In this document: in pieces, positions 35,626 to 42,908 of the stretch
How the letters are laid out: the number at the start of each line of letters is the position of its first letter
Numbering within the stretch: the first letter of the stretch is position 1
From: Hyphobacterium sp. SN044
GTDB lineage: Bacteria; Pseudomonadota; Alphaproteobacteria; Caulobacterales; Maricaulaceae
DNA length: 64,000 bases
Assembly: GCF_021864465.1 (NCBI RefSeq)
Contig: NZ_JAKKUV010000003.1
Coordinates: 186,001 to 250,000, forward strand
Direction: 5' to 3'
Position numbers and translations under genes: made by a program
Notes under the pieces: generated by a model
Databases searched by the model: none
What the model saw: the letters and a program-made list of their open reading frames with translations, nothing else
Told to the model about the DNA's origin: nothing

Positions 35626-36017
35626 GCGACGTCCGGCGCGTCTTCTCCGGCTCGCCCTGGGAAGCCACGGTCGGCTATTGCCGCGCGGTCCGCGCCGGTC
35701 CCCATATCTGGGTGACCGGCACGGTCGCGATCAATGAAGACGGCAGCCCGCATGTCCCCGGCGATGCCGGGGCGCAGGCGGAACGGTGTTTCGAGATCAT
35801 TGCCCGGGCGCTGGGCGAACTTGGCGCCGGCCTTCAGGACATCGTGCGCACCCGCATGTTCGTCACCGACATTGCCCGCTGGGAAGAGATCGGCGCGGTA
35901 CACGGACGCGTCTTCGCAGCGCACCCGCCGGCAACCACGATGGTCGAGGTGTCACGCTTCATCGGTCCCGACTTTCTCGTCGAGATCGAAGCGGACGCGT
36001 TTGTCGCGGAGGGTTAG
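35622..36017 (+). CDS. RidA family protein
   Basis: A 131-residue member of the RidA/YjgF/UK114 family of imine and enamine deaminases. It starts at a GTG that overlaps the amidohydrolase stop. The pattern VTGTVAINEDG, TRMFVTDIARWEEIGAVHGRVF and PATTMVEVSRFI is typical; the Arg of TRMFVTD is the catalytic anion-binding residue in active RidA. The translational coupling suggests it works on reactive products connected with amino acid release. It ends with a 4-base convergent overlap with the zinc-ribbon gene. Confidence 0.92.
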   Translation: MSDVRRVFSGSPWEATVGYCRAVRAGPHIWVTGTVAINEDGSPHVPGDAGAQAERCFEIIARALGELGAGLQDIVRTRMFVTDIARWEEIGAVHGRVFAAHPPATTMVEVSRFIGPDFLVEIEADAFVAEG

Positions 36018-36205
36018 GCGCCTTCGGGCAAGGCTGCAGGCAGGGTGCCGTATTTTGTGCGGGCTTCGCCCCACATGCCAAGCGGCAGGCGGCATTTCGA
36101 GCAATCGATCGGTGTGGTCACCATGATGGCGTTCGACATAACCGAATTGACGGTGCCGCACTCCGGACAAATGATCTTGTGGGTTTCAAAATCGGGTGAA
36201 GTCAT
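36014..36205 (-). CDS. Small zinc-ribbon protein
   Basis: A 63-residue protein with two CxxC knuckles (CPECGTVNS and CSKCRLPLG) 24 residues apart, a zinc ribbon. A perfect AGGAGG seven bases upstream fixes the start at 36205; the longer reading adds 18 residues without support. The sequence is otherwise unlike families I can name. Zinc ribbons of this size bind nucleic acid or act as metal-dependent adaptors. Confidence 0.75.
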   Translation of the reverse strand: MTSPDFETHKIICPECGTVNSVMSNAIMVTTPIDCSKCRLPLGMWGEARTKYGTLPAALPEGA

Positions 36206-36530
36206 GGCTACGCCTCCTGATATTTCAGGCGGGAGCAAGGACCTCTCTCTTTGTCTCAAGAAAAAGCGAACTGTCTCTCAGTCGCCGGTCTGCCTCCAGA
36301 ACTCACCGGCGATGGTCTCATACTAACATCGACGCGCTATTGTTTGGCGTATCATATGATATCTACGCCTAACATTTCCTGTAACCGGATGAATTCCTTG
36401 CCGTACAAAAATGAGGAAATTTTGTGATCGCTCAAAAGGAGCGGAAATTATCCCGCTGCTCCGTTTACACTCCTGCTGACCAGAAACCGCCCCGGTCGCG
36501 ACAAGCTCCGATGAAGGACGAGGATGGATC
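36206..36530. other. 325-base AT-richer intergenic region
   Basis: No gene is supported between the zinc-ribbon gene (leftward) and the avidin-like gene (rightward). The stretch is visibly richer in A and T than its surroundings. It holds an inverted repeat GGCGTA (36346-36351) and TACGCC (36364-36369) around TCATATGATATC, which itself contains the palindrome TCATATGA. This is a candidate operator serving one or both divergent genes. No clear -35/-10 pair was identified. Confidence 0.5.
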
Positions 36531-36920
36531 ATGACGTTGACGTCGCATTTGATGGCCCTGCAAATCGCCGTGGCGGTCCCGGCCGGCTCGGTCTGGGAGA
36601 ACCAGGGCGGGTCGATCCTGCATATCGACGAGATGCGCGAGAACGGCCACTTCCACGGCCGCTATGTCAACAACGCTCAAGGCTATCCGTGCAGCGGGGT
36701 GGAATACCGGGTCGTCGGCGATGTCTACCATCCGCTGATCCAGTTCTCCGTCGTCTGGCGGGCGGAGGAAGAAACCTGCCACTCGATCACCGGCTGGACC
36801 GGGCGGATCGAGGATGGCGCGCTCGTCACCGAATGGCGGCTTGTTCGCTGGCGTGAGGACGGGTTTTCCGAATTCACCGGCGAGAGCGTCTTCACCCGGA
36901 TCGGCGATCACGCGGAATAG
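36531..36920 (+). CDS. Avidin-family protein, rhizavidin-like
   Basis: A 129-residue protein whose body aligns by eye with rhizavidin and streptavidin from SVWENQGGS to ESVFTRI. Equivalents of the biotin contacts are present: Asn and Ser of WENQGGS, Tyr of GRYVNNAQG, Trp of FSVVW, Ser, Thr and Trp of CHSITGWTG, and Trp of TEWRL. Two cysteines (GYPCSG and ETCHS) match the disulfide pair of dimeric rhizavidin-type avidins. The conserved late Asp (Asp128 of streptavidin) is replaced by Ser in GESVF. The N-terminus (MTLTSHLMALQIAVAVPAGS) is hydrophobic but lacks positive charge, so export is uncertain. Avidins sequester biotin; its role here is unknown. Confidence 0.85.
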   Translation: MTLTSHLMALQIAVAVPAGSVWENQGGSILHIDEMRENGHFHGRYVNNAQGYPCSGVEYRVVGDVYHPLIQFSVVWRAEEETCHSITGWTGRIEDGALVTEWRLVRWREDGFSEFTGESVFTRIGDHAE

Positions 36921-36978
36921 ACCTGCCGTGAACGCGAATCCCGTCTAGTGTCCGTCCGGACACGAGAGGGAGTTCACC

Positions 36979-38160
36979 ATGTTCGGAGACGGCAGCCTCA
37001 TTCCGGCCGGGAACCATTTCGCCGCCATGGCGGGTCTGTTCGTCATCGCCGCATTAGGCTTTCTGGCGGAGCGGACACGCATCGGCGCACTGGTCACCGG
37101 CGCTGTGGTCACCATCCTGCTGGCCATTGTGGCGGCCAATCTGAACATCATTCCCGGTGACGCACCGGCCTACGGCTTCGTCTTCAGCTATTTCGTGCCG
37201 ATCCTGATCCCGCTCTTCCTGATGAAGGCGGATCTGAGAAAGGTCTTCTTCGAGACCGGACGGCTGACGATGGCCTTCCTGCTTGCGGCCTTTGCGACCG
37301 TGGTCGGCGCGATCGTCGCGGTGGGCGTGCTTGATTTTGCCGGACGCGACGCGGAAGTCGCGGGTGTGTTCACCGCGACCTATATCGGCGGCTCGGTCAA
37401 TTTCGCGGCACTGCTCGACATCACCGGCTTGCGCCAGGATGCGAATTTCGTCTCGACGTCGGTGGCCGCCGACAATCTCGCCAGCGCGCTCTTCCTCGGG
37501 CTTCTGGCGATCGTGCCGGGCTGGCGCTGGCTGGCGAACCGTTTCCCGATGCGCGATCACTCCAAAGGCGAGATCGAGGACGAGGCTGGCGGAAAGGCGA
37601 CCGCGGCAACGCTCGCCTATACGATCACCTTCGCGCTGGTCGTCGTCGCGCTGGGCGACTTCCTGACCGCGCAACTGGGCAATCTCCTGAATGCCATGGG
37701 CGTCGCGGATGCGGGCGATCAGGCGCGCAACTGGCGGTATGCCATCATCACCGTGCTTGCGGTGATCCCGGCGACGGCCTTCCCGAAGACGATGGCGAAG
37801 CTGCACGGCGGGTACGAGCTGGGCCTCGGTCTGGCCTTTGTCTTCTTCGCGGCCATCGCAGCCGGCGCGGATATCCCGACGCTGATCCAGGAAGCCCCCA
37901 TTCTGATGGCACTCGTGATCATCCTTCTCACGGTTCACGCCATCGTCCTGTTCGGCCTTGGCTCCCTGTTCCGCTTCTCAATGCCGGAGCTGATCACGGC
38001 GTCGAATGCGGCCGTGCTCGGGGCGACCACGGCCCCGGCCCTCGCAGCGGCGAAGGGCTGGAAGGATCTCGTCACGCCGGGCGTGATCGTTGGCGTGTTC
38101 GGTTATGCGCTGGGAACGATCGTCGCGACCGGCGTCTATCAGGTCTGGTCTCTGCTCTGA
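36979..38160 (+). CDS. DUF819 family membrane protein
   Basis: A 393-residue polytopic protein with about ten to eleven transmembrane helices and the DUF819 (YjcL-like) motifs FVPILIPLFLMKADLRKV, ATYIGGSVNFAAL, VAADNLASALFL and ITASNAAVLGATTAPALAAAKGW. The fold is related to transporters of the bile/arsenite/riboflavin type superfamily, and glycine-rich unwound segments suggest a carrier. The substrate is unknown. GAGGGAG lies upstream of the start. Its last 22 bases overlap the end of the convergent symporter gene. Confidence 0.88.
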   Translation: MFGDGSLIPAGNHFAAMAGLFVIAALGFLAERTRIGALVTGAVVTILLAIVAANLNIIPGDAPAYGFVFSYFVPILIPLFLMKADLRKVFFETGRLTMAFLLAAFATVVGAIVAVGVLDFAGRDAEVAGVFTATYIGGSVNFAALLDITGLRQDANFVSTSVAADNLASALFLGLLAIVPGWRWLANRFPMRDHSKGEIEDEAGGKATAATLAYTITFALVVVALGDFLTAQLGNLLNAMGVADAGDQARNWRYAIITVLAVIPATAFPKTMAKLHGGYELGLGLAFVFFAAIAAGADIPTLIQEAPILMALVIILLTVHAIVLFGLGSLFRFSMPELITASNAAVLGATTAPALAAAKGWKDLVTPGVIVGVFGYALGTIVATGVYQVWSLL

Positions 38161-39509
38161 CGGACGATGAAGGCGGTGGCGAGATAGGCGACCGCCGCCA
38201 TCGCGATCGACAGCATGAAGCCGCCGGGGATCACGAAGACCCAGTCGGCGAGGAGGACCGTGACCAGACCGGTCACGAGCGCCGCGAGCGCGGCATACTC
38301 ACCGCCGAGCCGCAGGTAGAGCCCGGCCAGCACGCAGACCAGAATACCCGCACTGCCGAAGGATGAGGCGATCTCGACGAGGCCGTAAATACTCTCCCCT
38401 GAGAGGGCGATGGTCAGTGCGGTCAGACCGGCGATGGCGGTGATCGTCCGGGCGGCGATCAGGCGTTCACGTTCGCCCGACTGCGGCCTCGCGCGGCGGT
38501 AGAGGTTCTCGGTGGCCAGCGCCGAAACGGCGAGCAGGGCGGAATCCACCGTCGACAGGACGGCGGAGAAGAGCGCACCGGCGAAGATCACGAAGAGGGC
38601 CGAGGGCAATAGCTCCCGCGCCAGCGTCGGCAGGAAGAGATCGCCGTCGCCATGCGGAATGGGCAGGGCCGGAGCGATCAGTCCGAACGCGAGCGGGATC
38701 AAACCCACGCCGAGATAGATGCCAGCGGCGAGCAGCCCGCCATTGCGTGCGGTCTTTGCGGATTTCGCGCCGAGGAAGCGGGCGATCGGTTCCTGCGCGA
38801 CAAGGCTGCCGAGTACCGGAATCATCCAGACATCGATCCGCTCGATCCAGCTTTCGCCCGGACCGACAAGGCGCAGGCGTTCAGGGTCGATGCTCGCCAG
38901 CGCAGCCGACGGGCCGCCGAGCGTGGCGACCATCACGACAAGGAGGACGACGAGGCCGATCAGCAGGATGCTGCCCTGGAGCATGTCCGTGATCACGTCG
39001 CCCAGGAGGCCGCCCAGAAGCGTGTAGACAATGACCAGCGCCGTCGCGGCGACGAGCATGCACGCGACCGGCAGTCCGGTCACGACCGCCAGCAGGCTGG
39101 CCATGGCCAGCAATTGCGCTGCGGCCCAGAGCAGGGAGGTGGGGATCGCTACGAGCGCGGCGAGAAACTCAGCGCGTTTGCCGAAGCGGTCGCGGAAGAA
39201 GTCCGCGAGCGTAATGTAGCCGCGTTTGCGAAACTGCCCGGCGATCAGGAGCGCCATGAAGAGCAGGGTGAGGGCGTAGCCGAAGGGCTCGGCCCGCGCG
39301 CCGGCCAGGCCTTCCTCGGCGATCGTGGCGGTCGAGCCGAGGACGGTCTCGCCGCCGAACCAGGTCGCGAAGACGGACAGGCCGACCGCGAACACGCCCA
39401 GCCGGCGGCCAGCAATCAGGTAGTCGGTGTCGCTGGCGGTGCGCCGCGCGGCCCACCAGGAAATGCCGATCTGGAGCGCGACATAAGCCGCGAGCGCGGC
39501 GATCAGCAT
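38139..39509 (-). CDS. Sodium:solute symporter family protein
   Basis: A 456-residue member of the SSS family with about 12-13 transmembrane helices. DTDYLIAGRRLGVFAVGLSVFATWFGGETVLGS is the family's first core helix with its broken region, and YTLLGGLLGDVITDMLQG follows in the usual place. Substrates in the family include proline, sugars and pantothenate; none can be assigned here. AGGA precedes the start. It overlaps the DUF819 gene by 22 bases at the 3' ends and diverges from the GIN-repeat gene. Confidence 0.9.
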   Translation of the reverse strand: MLIAALAAYVALQIGISWWAARRTASDTDYLIAGRRLGVFAVGLSVFATWFGGETVLGSTATIAEEGLAGARAEPFGYALTLLFMALLIAGQFRKRGYITLADFFRDRFGKRAEFLAALVAIPTSLLWAAAQLLAMASLLAVVTGLPVACMLVAATALVIVYTLLGGLLGDVITDMLQGSILLIGLVVLLVVMVATLGGPSAALASIDPERLRLVGPGESWIERIDVWMIPVLGSLVAQEPIARFLGAKSAKTARNGGLLAAGIYLGVGLIPLAFGLIAPALPIPHGDGDLFLPTLARELLPSALFVIFAGALFSAVLSTVDSALLAVSALATENLYRRARPQSGERERLIAARTITAIAGLTALTIALSGESIYGLVEIASSFGSAGILVCVLAGLYLRLGGEYAALAALVTGLVTVLLADWVFVIPGGFMLSIAMAAVAYLATAFIVRQSRDQT

Positions 39510-39651
39510 GGCATCCTGCCGCGATCAGACTTCATCCCCAATGCCCCCGAATTTGAAGAATGACCCAGATTTAATCCGCGGTGATGCATCCAGTCGAGTT
39601 AGACTACGCATCGGAAGGGGTAGCCAATTCTGTCACGAAAGGGACCCACTC

Positions 39652-40620
39652 ATGCAGCGTTTCAAGATTGCCGCCTCCGCACTCATTGTCGCGGCGGCGC
39701 TCGCCCCGGCCGGTTCGGCCCAATCCTTCGATGCGTCATCGCTGGATATCCGCAACTTCATCGGCCGGATCGAGATCCGCGAGGCCAACGGCCCGGTTCT
39801 CGTCAATGTCGAGGGTGGAGCCTCCGATATCGACGCACCCTCGATCAGCGAATCCGGCGGCGTGGTCCGCGTCGATGGCGGTCACACCATGCGCAACATG
39901 AATTGCAATACGCGCAACGGGAATATCACCGTGCGCCAGGGCTGGCGCGGCGAGCGCCGTCCGCTGGATGACTACCCGACGCTGGTGATCAGCGCACCGT
40001 CGTCGCTCGCGCTGCACATCGAACGCACGCTGTTCGTGGGTGAGGCGGGCGATCTCGGCTCGCTCGACCTCCACTTCGACCATTGCGGCTCCTTCACCGC
40101 CGGAGATGTCGCGGGGGATGCCAGCGTCAATATCGACGGGTCGGGCGATGTCCGCATCGGCATGGTCGGCGGCATGGCGGATTTCGGGATCGACGGGTCG
40201 GGTGATCTGTACAGTCAGGGCATCAGCGGTTCGGCCGAGCTTGGCATCGACGGGTCGGGCGATATCACCACCGGCGACATCGGCGGTTCGGTCGAGATCG
40301 GGATTGACGGCTCGGGCGATATCGAAACCGGCCGCGTGAACGGGGCGGAGATCAATATCGATGGCTCGGGCAATACCGTGCTCGCCGCGGTCGACGGAAG
40401 CGTTCGTATCGGCATCGACGGTTCGGGCGATGTCGTGATCGGCGCCGGCCGCGCGCAGCCCTTCCATGTCGAGATCAATGGTTCGGGTGATGTCCGCTTC
40501 AATGGCGAGGCGGTCGATTTGCATGTCGAAATCGACGGCTCGGGCGATGTCCGCGTCCAGCAGTCGAGCGGCAGCTATTACTGGCGCGAGCATGGCCGCG
40601 TGCGCCAGCACAACAACTAG
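39652..40620 (+). CDS. Secreted GIN/DUF2807-type repeat protein
   Basis: A 322-residue exported protein with a signal peptide ending SAQS near residue 24. From about residue 155 it is built from repeated strands each ending in (I/V)(D/N)GSG(D/N): eight or more copies such as NIDGSGDVRIG, GIDGSGDLYS, GIDGSGDITTG and EINGSGDVRFN at 15-25 residue spacing. This is the pattern of the GIN (head GIN / DUF2807) beta-solenoid of putative adhesins. Single cysteines are few. The start at 39652 has AAGGG upstream. The function is unknown, with a surface or periplasmic role likely. Confidence 0.85.
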   Translation: MQRFKIAASALIVAAALAPAGSAQSFDASSLDIRNFIGRIEIREANGPVLVNVEGGASDIDAPSISESGGVVRVDGGHTMRNMNCNTRNGNITVRQGWRGERRPLDDYPTLVISAPSSLALHIERTLFVGEAGDLGSLDLHFDHCGSFTAGDVAGDASVNIDGSGDVRIGMVGGMADFGIDGSGDLYSQGISGSAELGIDGSGDITTGDIGGSVEIGIDGSGDIETGRVNGAEINIDGSGNTVLAAVDGSVRIGIDGSGDVVIGAGRAQPFHVEINGSGDVRFNGEAVDLHVEIDGSGDVRVQQSSGSYYWREHGRVRQHNN

Positions 40621-40626
40621 GCCAGA

Positions 40627-41412
40627 CTAACTCTTCGTGATCCGCGCGCGGTGCGCTTCGTAAAGGGCCACCGCCGCGGCCACGGAGACGTTGAGGCTCT
40701 CGACCCGGTCCGTCATCGGAATCCGGGCGAGGGCGTCGCAGCTGTCCGCCACGCGCGGACGCAGTCCCTTGTCTTCCGACCCCATGACGATGACGAGGCC
40801 CGGCCCGCCATGCTGCGCGACGAGGTCGTGCAGATCGCCATCGGCTTCGCCCGCCAGACCGATCGCGAAGCGGCCCGCCTCACGCAATTCCAGGATCGTG
40901 TCGGCGATGTTGGTGACGCGGATGACCGAGACGGTCTCGGCGGCGCCGACCGCGGCTTTCGCAAGGGCGCCCGACAGCGGCGGGGACTTGCGGTCCTGCA
41001 TGATCACGGCACGGACGCCGAAAGCGGCGGCCGAACGCAATATGGCACCGGCATTGTGCGGGTCGGTCACCTGGTCGAGGACGAGGAGGAGGCCATGCGT
41101 CGGGTCGGCGACGGCGCGCAGCGGTTCGCTGCCGGGCTCGGCGCTCTGAAGCGCGAATCCCTGGTGCACGGCCCCGGCGGGCAGGAGCCGGTCGATGACC
41201 GCCGGTTCCTCCATGTCGTGTTTCGTGCCTTCGGGCAGGTCGCGGGCTGCATTGCGCGTGACCACGAGGCGCTCGACCTTCCGGCGCGGATTCGCGATCG
41301 CCGCGAGGACCGCGTGACGCCCCCACAGCCAGCCCGGCCCGCCGGCCCCGGATTTGTCCGACTTGCCTTTGGCATAAGGCGATTTGGGGCGGTTGCGCCG
41401 CTCATTCTTCAT
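40627..41412 (-). CDS. rlmB: 23S rRNA 2'-O-ribose methyltransferase RlmB-like
   Basis: A 261-residue SpoU/TrmH family methyltransferase that methylates G2251 of 23S rRNA in the named homologue. A basic N-terminal tail precedes the L30e-like substrate-binding domain (WLWGRHAVLAAIANPRRKVERLVVT); the knotted SAM domain has DPHNAGAILRSAAAFG, IVMGSEDKGLR and ESLNVSVAAAVALYEA. The ATG at 41412 is preferred to the GTG one codon earlier. It is placed next to tRNA-Tyr, the usual alphaproteobacterial order. Confidence 0.93.
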   Translation of the reverse strand: MKNERRNRPKSPYAKGKSDKSGAGGPGWLWGRHAVLAAIANPRRKVERLVVTRNAARDLPEGTKHDMEEPAVIDRLLPAGAVHQGFALQSAEPGSEPLRAVADPTHGLLLVLDQVTDPHNAGAILRSAAAFGVRAVIMQDRKSPPLSGALAKAAVGAAETVSVIRVTNIADTILELREAGRFAIGLAGEADGDLHDLVAQHGGPGLVIVMGSEDKGLRPRVADSCDALARIPMTDRVESLNVSVAAAVALYEAHRARITKS

Positions 41413-41501
41413 CACTATAGTCCGCGCTCCGTTTCAGGACGGTCTTCCGGATATGACGGGTTGCGAACTGCAACGCAATGCGGCGTGACGGAGAGCTTTT
41501 G

Positions 41502-41529
41502 TTGCAATCGGGTTTTATCCGGGGATAAG
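41502..41529 (+). promoter_or_regulatory. Possible promoter of tRNA-Tyr/tRNA-Gly
   Basis: TTGCAA (41502-41507) and GATAAG (41524-41529) match the -35 and -10 consensus at 4 of 6 positions each with a 16-base spacer. The first tRNA begins 28 bases downstream. Confidence 0.35.
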
Positions 41530-41556
41530 ACGCGTTTCGCACATCGTGTGGCCCCT

Positions 41557-41641
41557 GGAGGGGTGGGAGAGTGGTTAAATCCACCAGACTGTAAATCTGG
41601 CGCCTCAGGCTACGCTGGTTCGAATCCAGCCCCCTCCACCA
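41557..41641 (+). tRNA. tRNA-Tyr (GTA)
   Basis: An 85-base class II tRNA: acceptor GGAGGGG/CCCCTCC, anticodon loop CTGTAAA with anticodon GTA, a long variable arm, discriminator A and encoded CCA at 41639-41641. Confidence 0.97.
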
Positions 41642-41648
41642 GCCTTCC

Positions 41649-41731
41649 CCCGGACCTGATCCGGGCTACGGCTTGGCAAGCCAACCGATCCTGCAGCAGG
41701 ATGGCCTTTACGGGTCAGCCCCTTGCAAGGG
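41649..41731. repeat. Four consecutive palindromes between two tRNAs
   Basis: The 89-base spacer between tRNA-Tyr and tRNA-Gly is almost wholly made of inverted repeats: CCCGGA/TCCGGG (41649-41665), GGCTT/AAGCC (41670-41682), ATCCTGC/GCAGGAT (41688-41702) and the perfect palindrome CCCTTGCAAGGG (41720-41731), whose last base is the first base of tRNA-Gly. They could guide processing of a tRNA-Tyr/tRNA-Gly precursor or be a mobile palindromic element. Confidence 0.55.
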
Positions 41732-41804
41732 CGGGTATAGCTCAATGGTAGAGCAGCAGCCTTCCAAGCTGAATATGCGGGTTCGATTCCCGCTACCCGC
41801 TCCA
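41731..41804 (+). tRNA. tRNA-Gly (TCC)
   Basis: A 74-base cloverleaf: acceptor GCGGGTA/TACCCGC, D stem GCTC/GAGC, anticodon loop CTTCCAA with anticodon TCC, T stem with TTCGATT loop, discriminator T and encoded CCA at 41802-41804. In related genomes the next gene is usually tuf; here a three-gene unit intervenes. Confidence 0.97.
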
Positions 41805-41870
41805 TTCCCAATTCTCAAGTGATGGACTTCCGCTTGACGGCGTCGGTTTGGCAACGCGGCTGGCGGCGCC

Positions 41871-42908
41871 CTATCGGGCGGGACCTACCCCGTCACAGAC
41901 CTCCACTTCACGCGTTTCACGGCTTTCCAAGCTGCATACGGCGGCGCCTTCCAGCGAGCAGCTCCAACCGCTCGCGTTGTCACGGCAATCCGCCACTTCC
42001 GTCTCGAGAGACGTGCCGACTTCGCGAAACAGGTCCGACTGGGCCAAACCCGAGCAAAGTTGACGCGCCTGCCGCAGGGCCTGTGCCGCGACCTCTTCGC
42101 GCGCGGCGTCTTCAGTTGGCCGTCCCGTCTGCAGGGTGGGCTCATACAGAGGCAGCCGGCGTTCCACCTCTGTCCAATGAGTGACCGTCTCGGTCCGCCG
42201 GGCCGAAAGGAGGCGGTCGGCCTCGAACTGCAATACGCCGCCGCGGCCGGATTCGATAAAGGCGCGCAATCCGTCGCAACCTTCCGCTCTCGCCTGTTCA
42301 AAGGCCAGTTCGTCTTCCGCGCTGGGCACGCCTCCGATCGAGACGATGGCGCAAAAATCCCGTACCGGCCCATGGCAGATCGCGTTCTGGGCACCGAACA
42401 GGTTAAAGACAAAACCGAGCAGCGCCGCGGCGATAACCACCGCCCCGCCGCCCAGAATGCGTCGACGCGCACGCACGCGGGGCGCCTGAGGCTGCGGGAT
42501 TGGGTCGCCGTCTACCAGCGCCCTGACTGCAAGGACGACGTCACGGAAGCGCGGATCCTGTCGATTGCCGCGCCAGCCCACAAGATCAAGCGCCTGACGC
42601 TGGCCGAAGCCCAAAGGCGGATCGACCTTGTCGACGCGCACAGGCAGGAGCGTTCCACGGGACTTCGCGACTGCCGCTTCATCCTGGACGAATTCGCCGG
42701 CGCCGGAAATCGAGGCGCTGGACCACACCACAATCACGCAGGCTGCTGAGGTCAGGCGCTGATGGATCGTGTCGCGCCAGCCGCTGGCACCTTCGATATC
42801 CCGATCCCACCACACCACGAGGCCTTCCGCCTCGAGGCCAGACACCATCTTGGCGACGATCGCCTCGTCCTCGCGCTTGTAGCTTATGAAGACATCTGCG
42901 TGTGTCAT
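41871..42908 (-). CDS. Membrane-anchored TIR domain protein
   Basis: A 345-residue protein. Residues 1-135 are a TIR domain: DVFISYKREDE (first strand and BB-side loop), LVVWWDRDIEGASGWRDTI, then ACVIVVWSSASISGAGEFVQDEAAVA, in which Glu77 takes the place of the catalytic Glu of NAD-cleaving TIRs. The Trp usually three residues before it is Phe. Residues about 151-171 are one transmembrane helix preceded by RARRR, which predicts the TIR domain inside the cell. Residues 172-345 would be periplasmic, with about eight cysteines and no family I recognise. It overlaps the TPR gene by 4 bases (ATGA) and is last in the leftward operon. NADase activity is inferred. Confidence 0.88.
   Translation of the reverse strand: MTHADVFISYKREDEAIVAKMVSGLEAEGLVVWWDRDIEGASGWRDTIHQRLTSAACVIVVWSSASISGAGEFVQDEAAVAKSRGTLLPVRVDKVDPPLGFGQRQALDLVGWRGNRQDPRFRDVVLAVRALVDGDPIPQPQAPRVRARRRILGGGAVVIAAALLGFVFNLFGAQNAICHGPVRDFCAIVSIGGVPSAEDELAFEQARAEGCDGLRAFIESGRGGVLQFEADRLLSARRTETVTHWTEVERRLPLYEPTLQTGRPTEDAAREEVAAQALRQARQLCSGLAQSDLFREVGTSLETEVADCRDNASGWSCSLEGAAVCSLESRETREVEVCDGVGPAR

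Noticed and set aside
41605-41811. 68-codon minus-strand frame over tRNA-Tyr and tRNA-Gly
   Set aside because: It reads VAGIEPAYSAWKAAALPLSYTRP and WIRTSVA, antisense tRNA artefacts often misannotated as proteins. The frame over tRNA-Thr at 29609-30190 (EGIEPPTFGLQNRCSTS) is the same kind.
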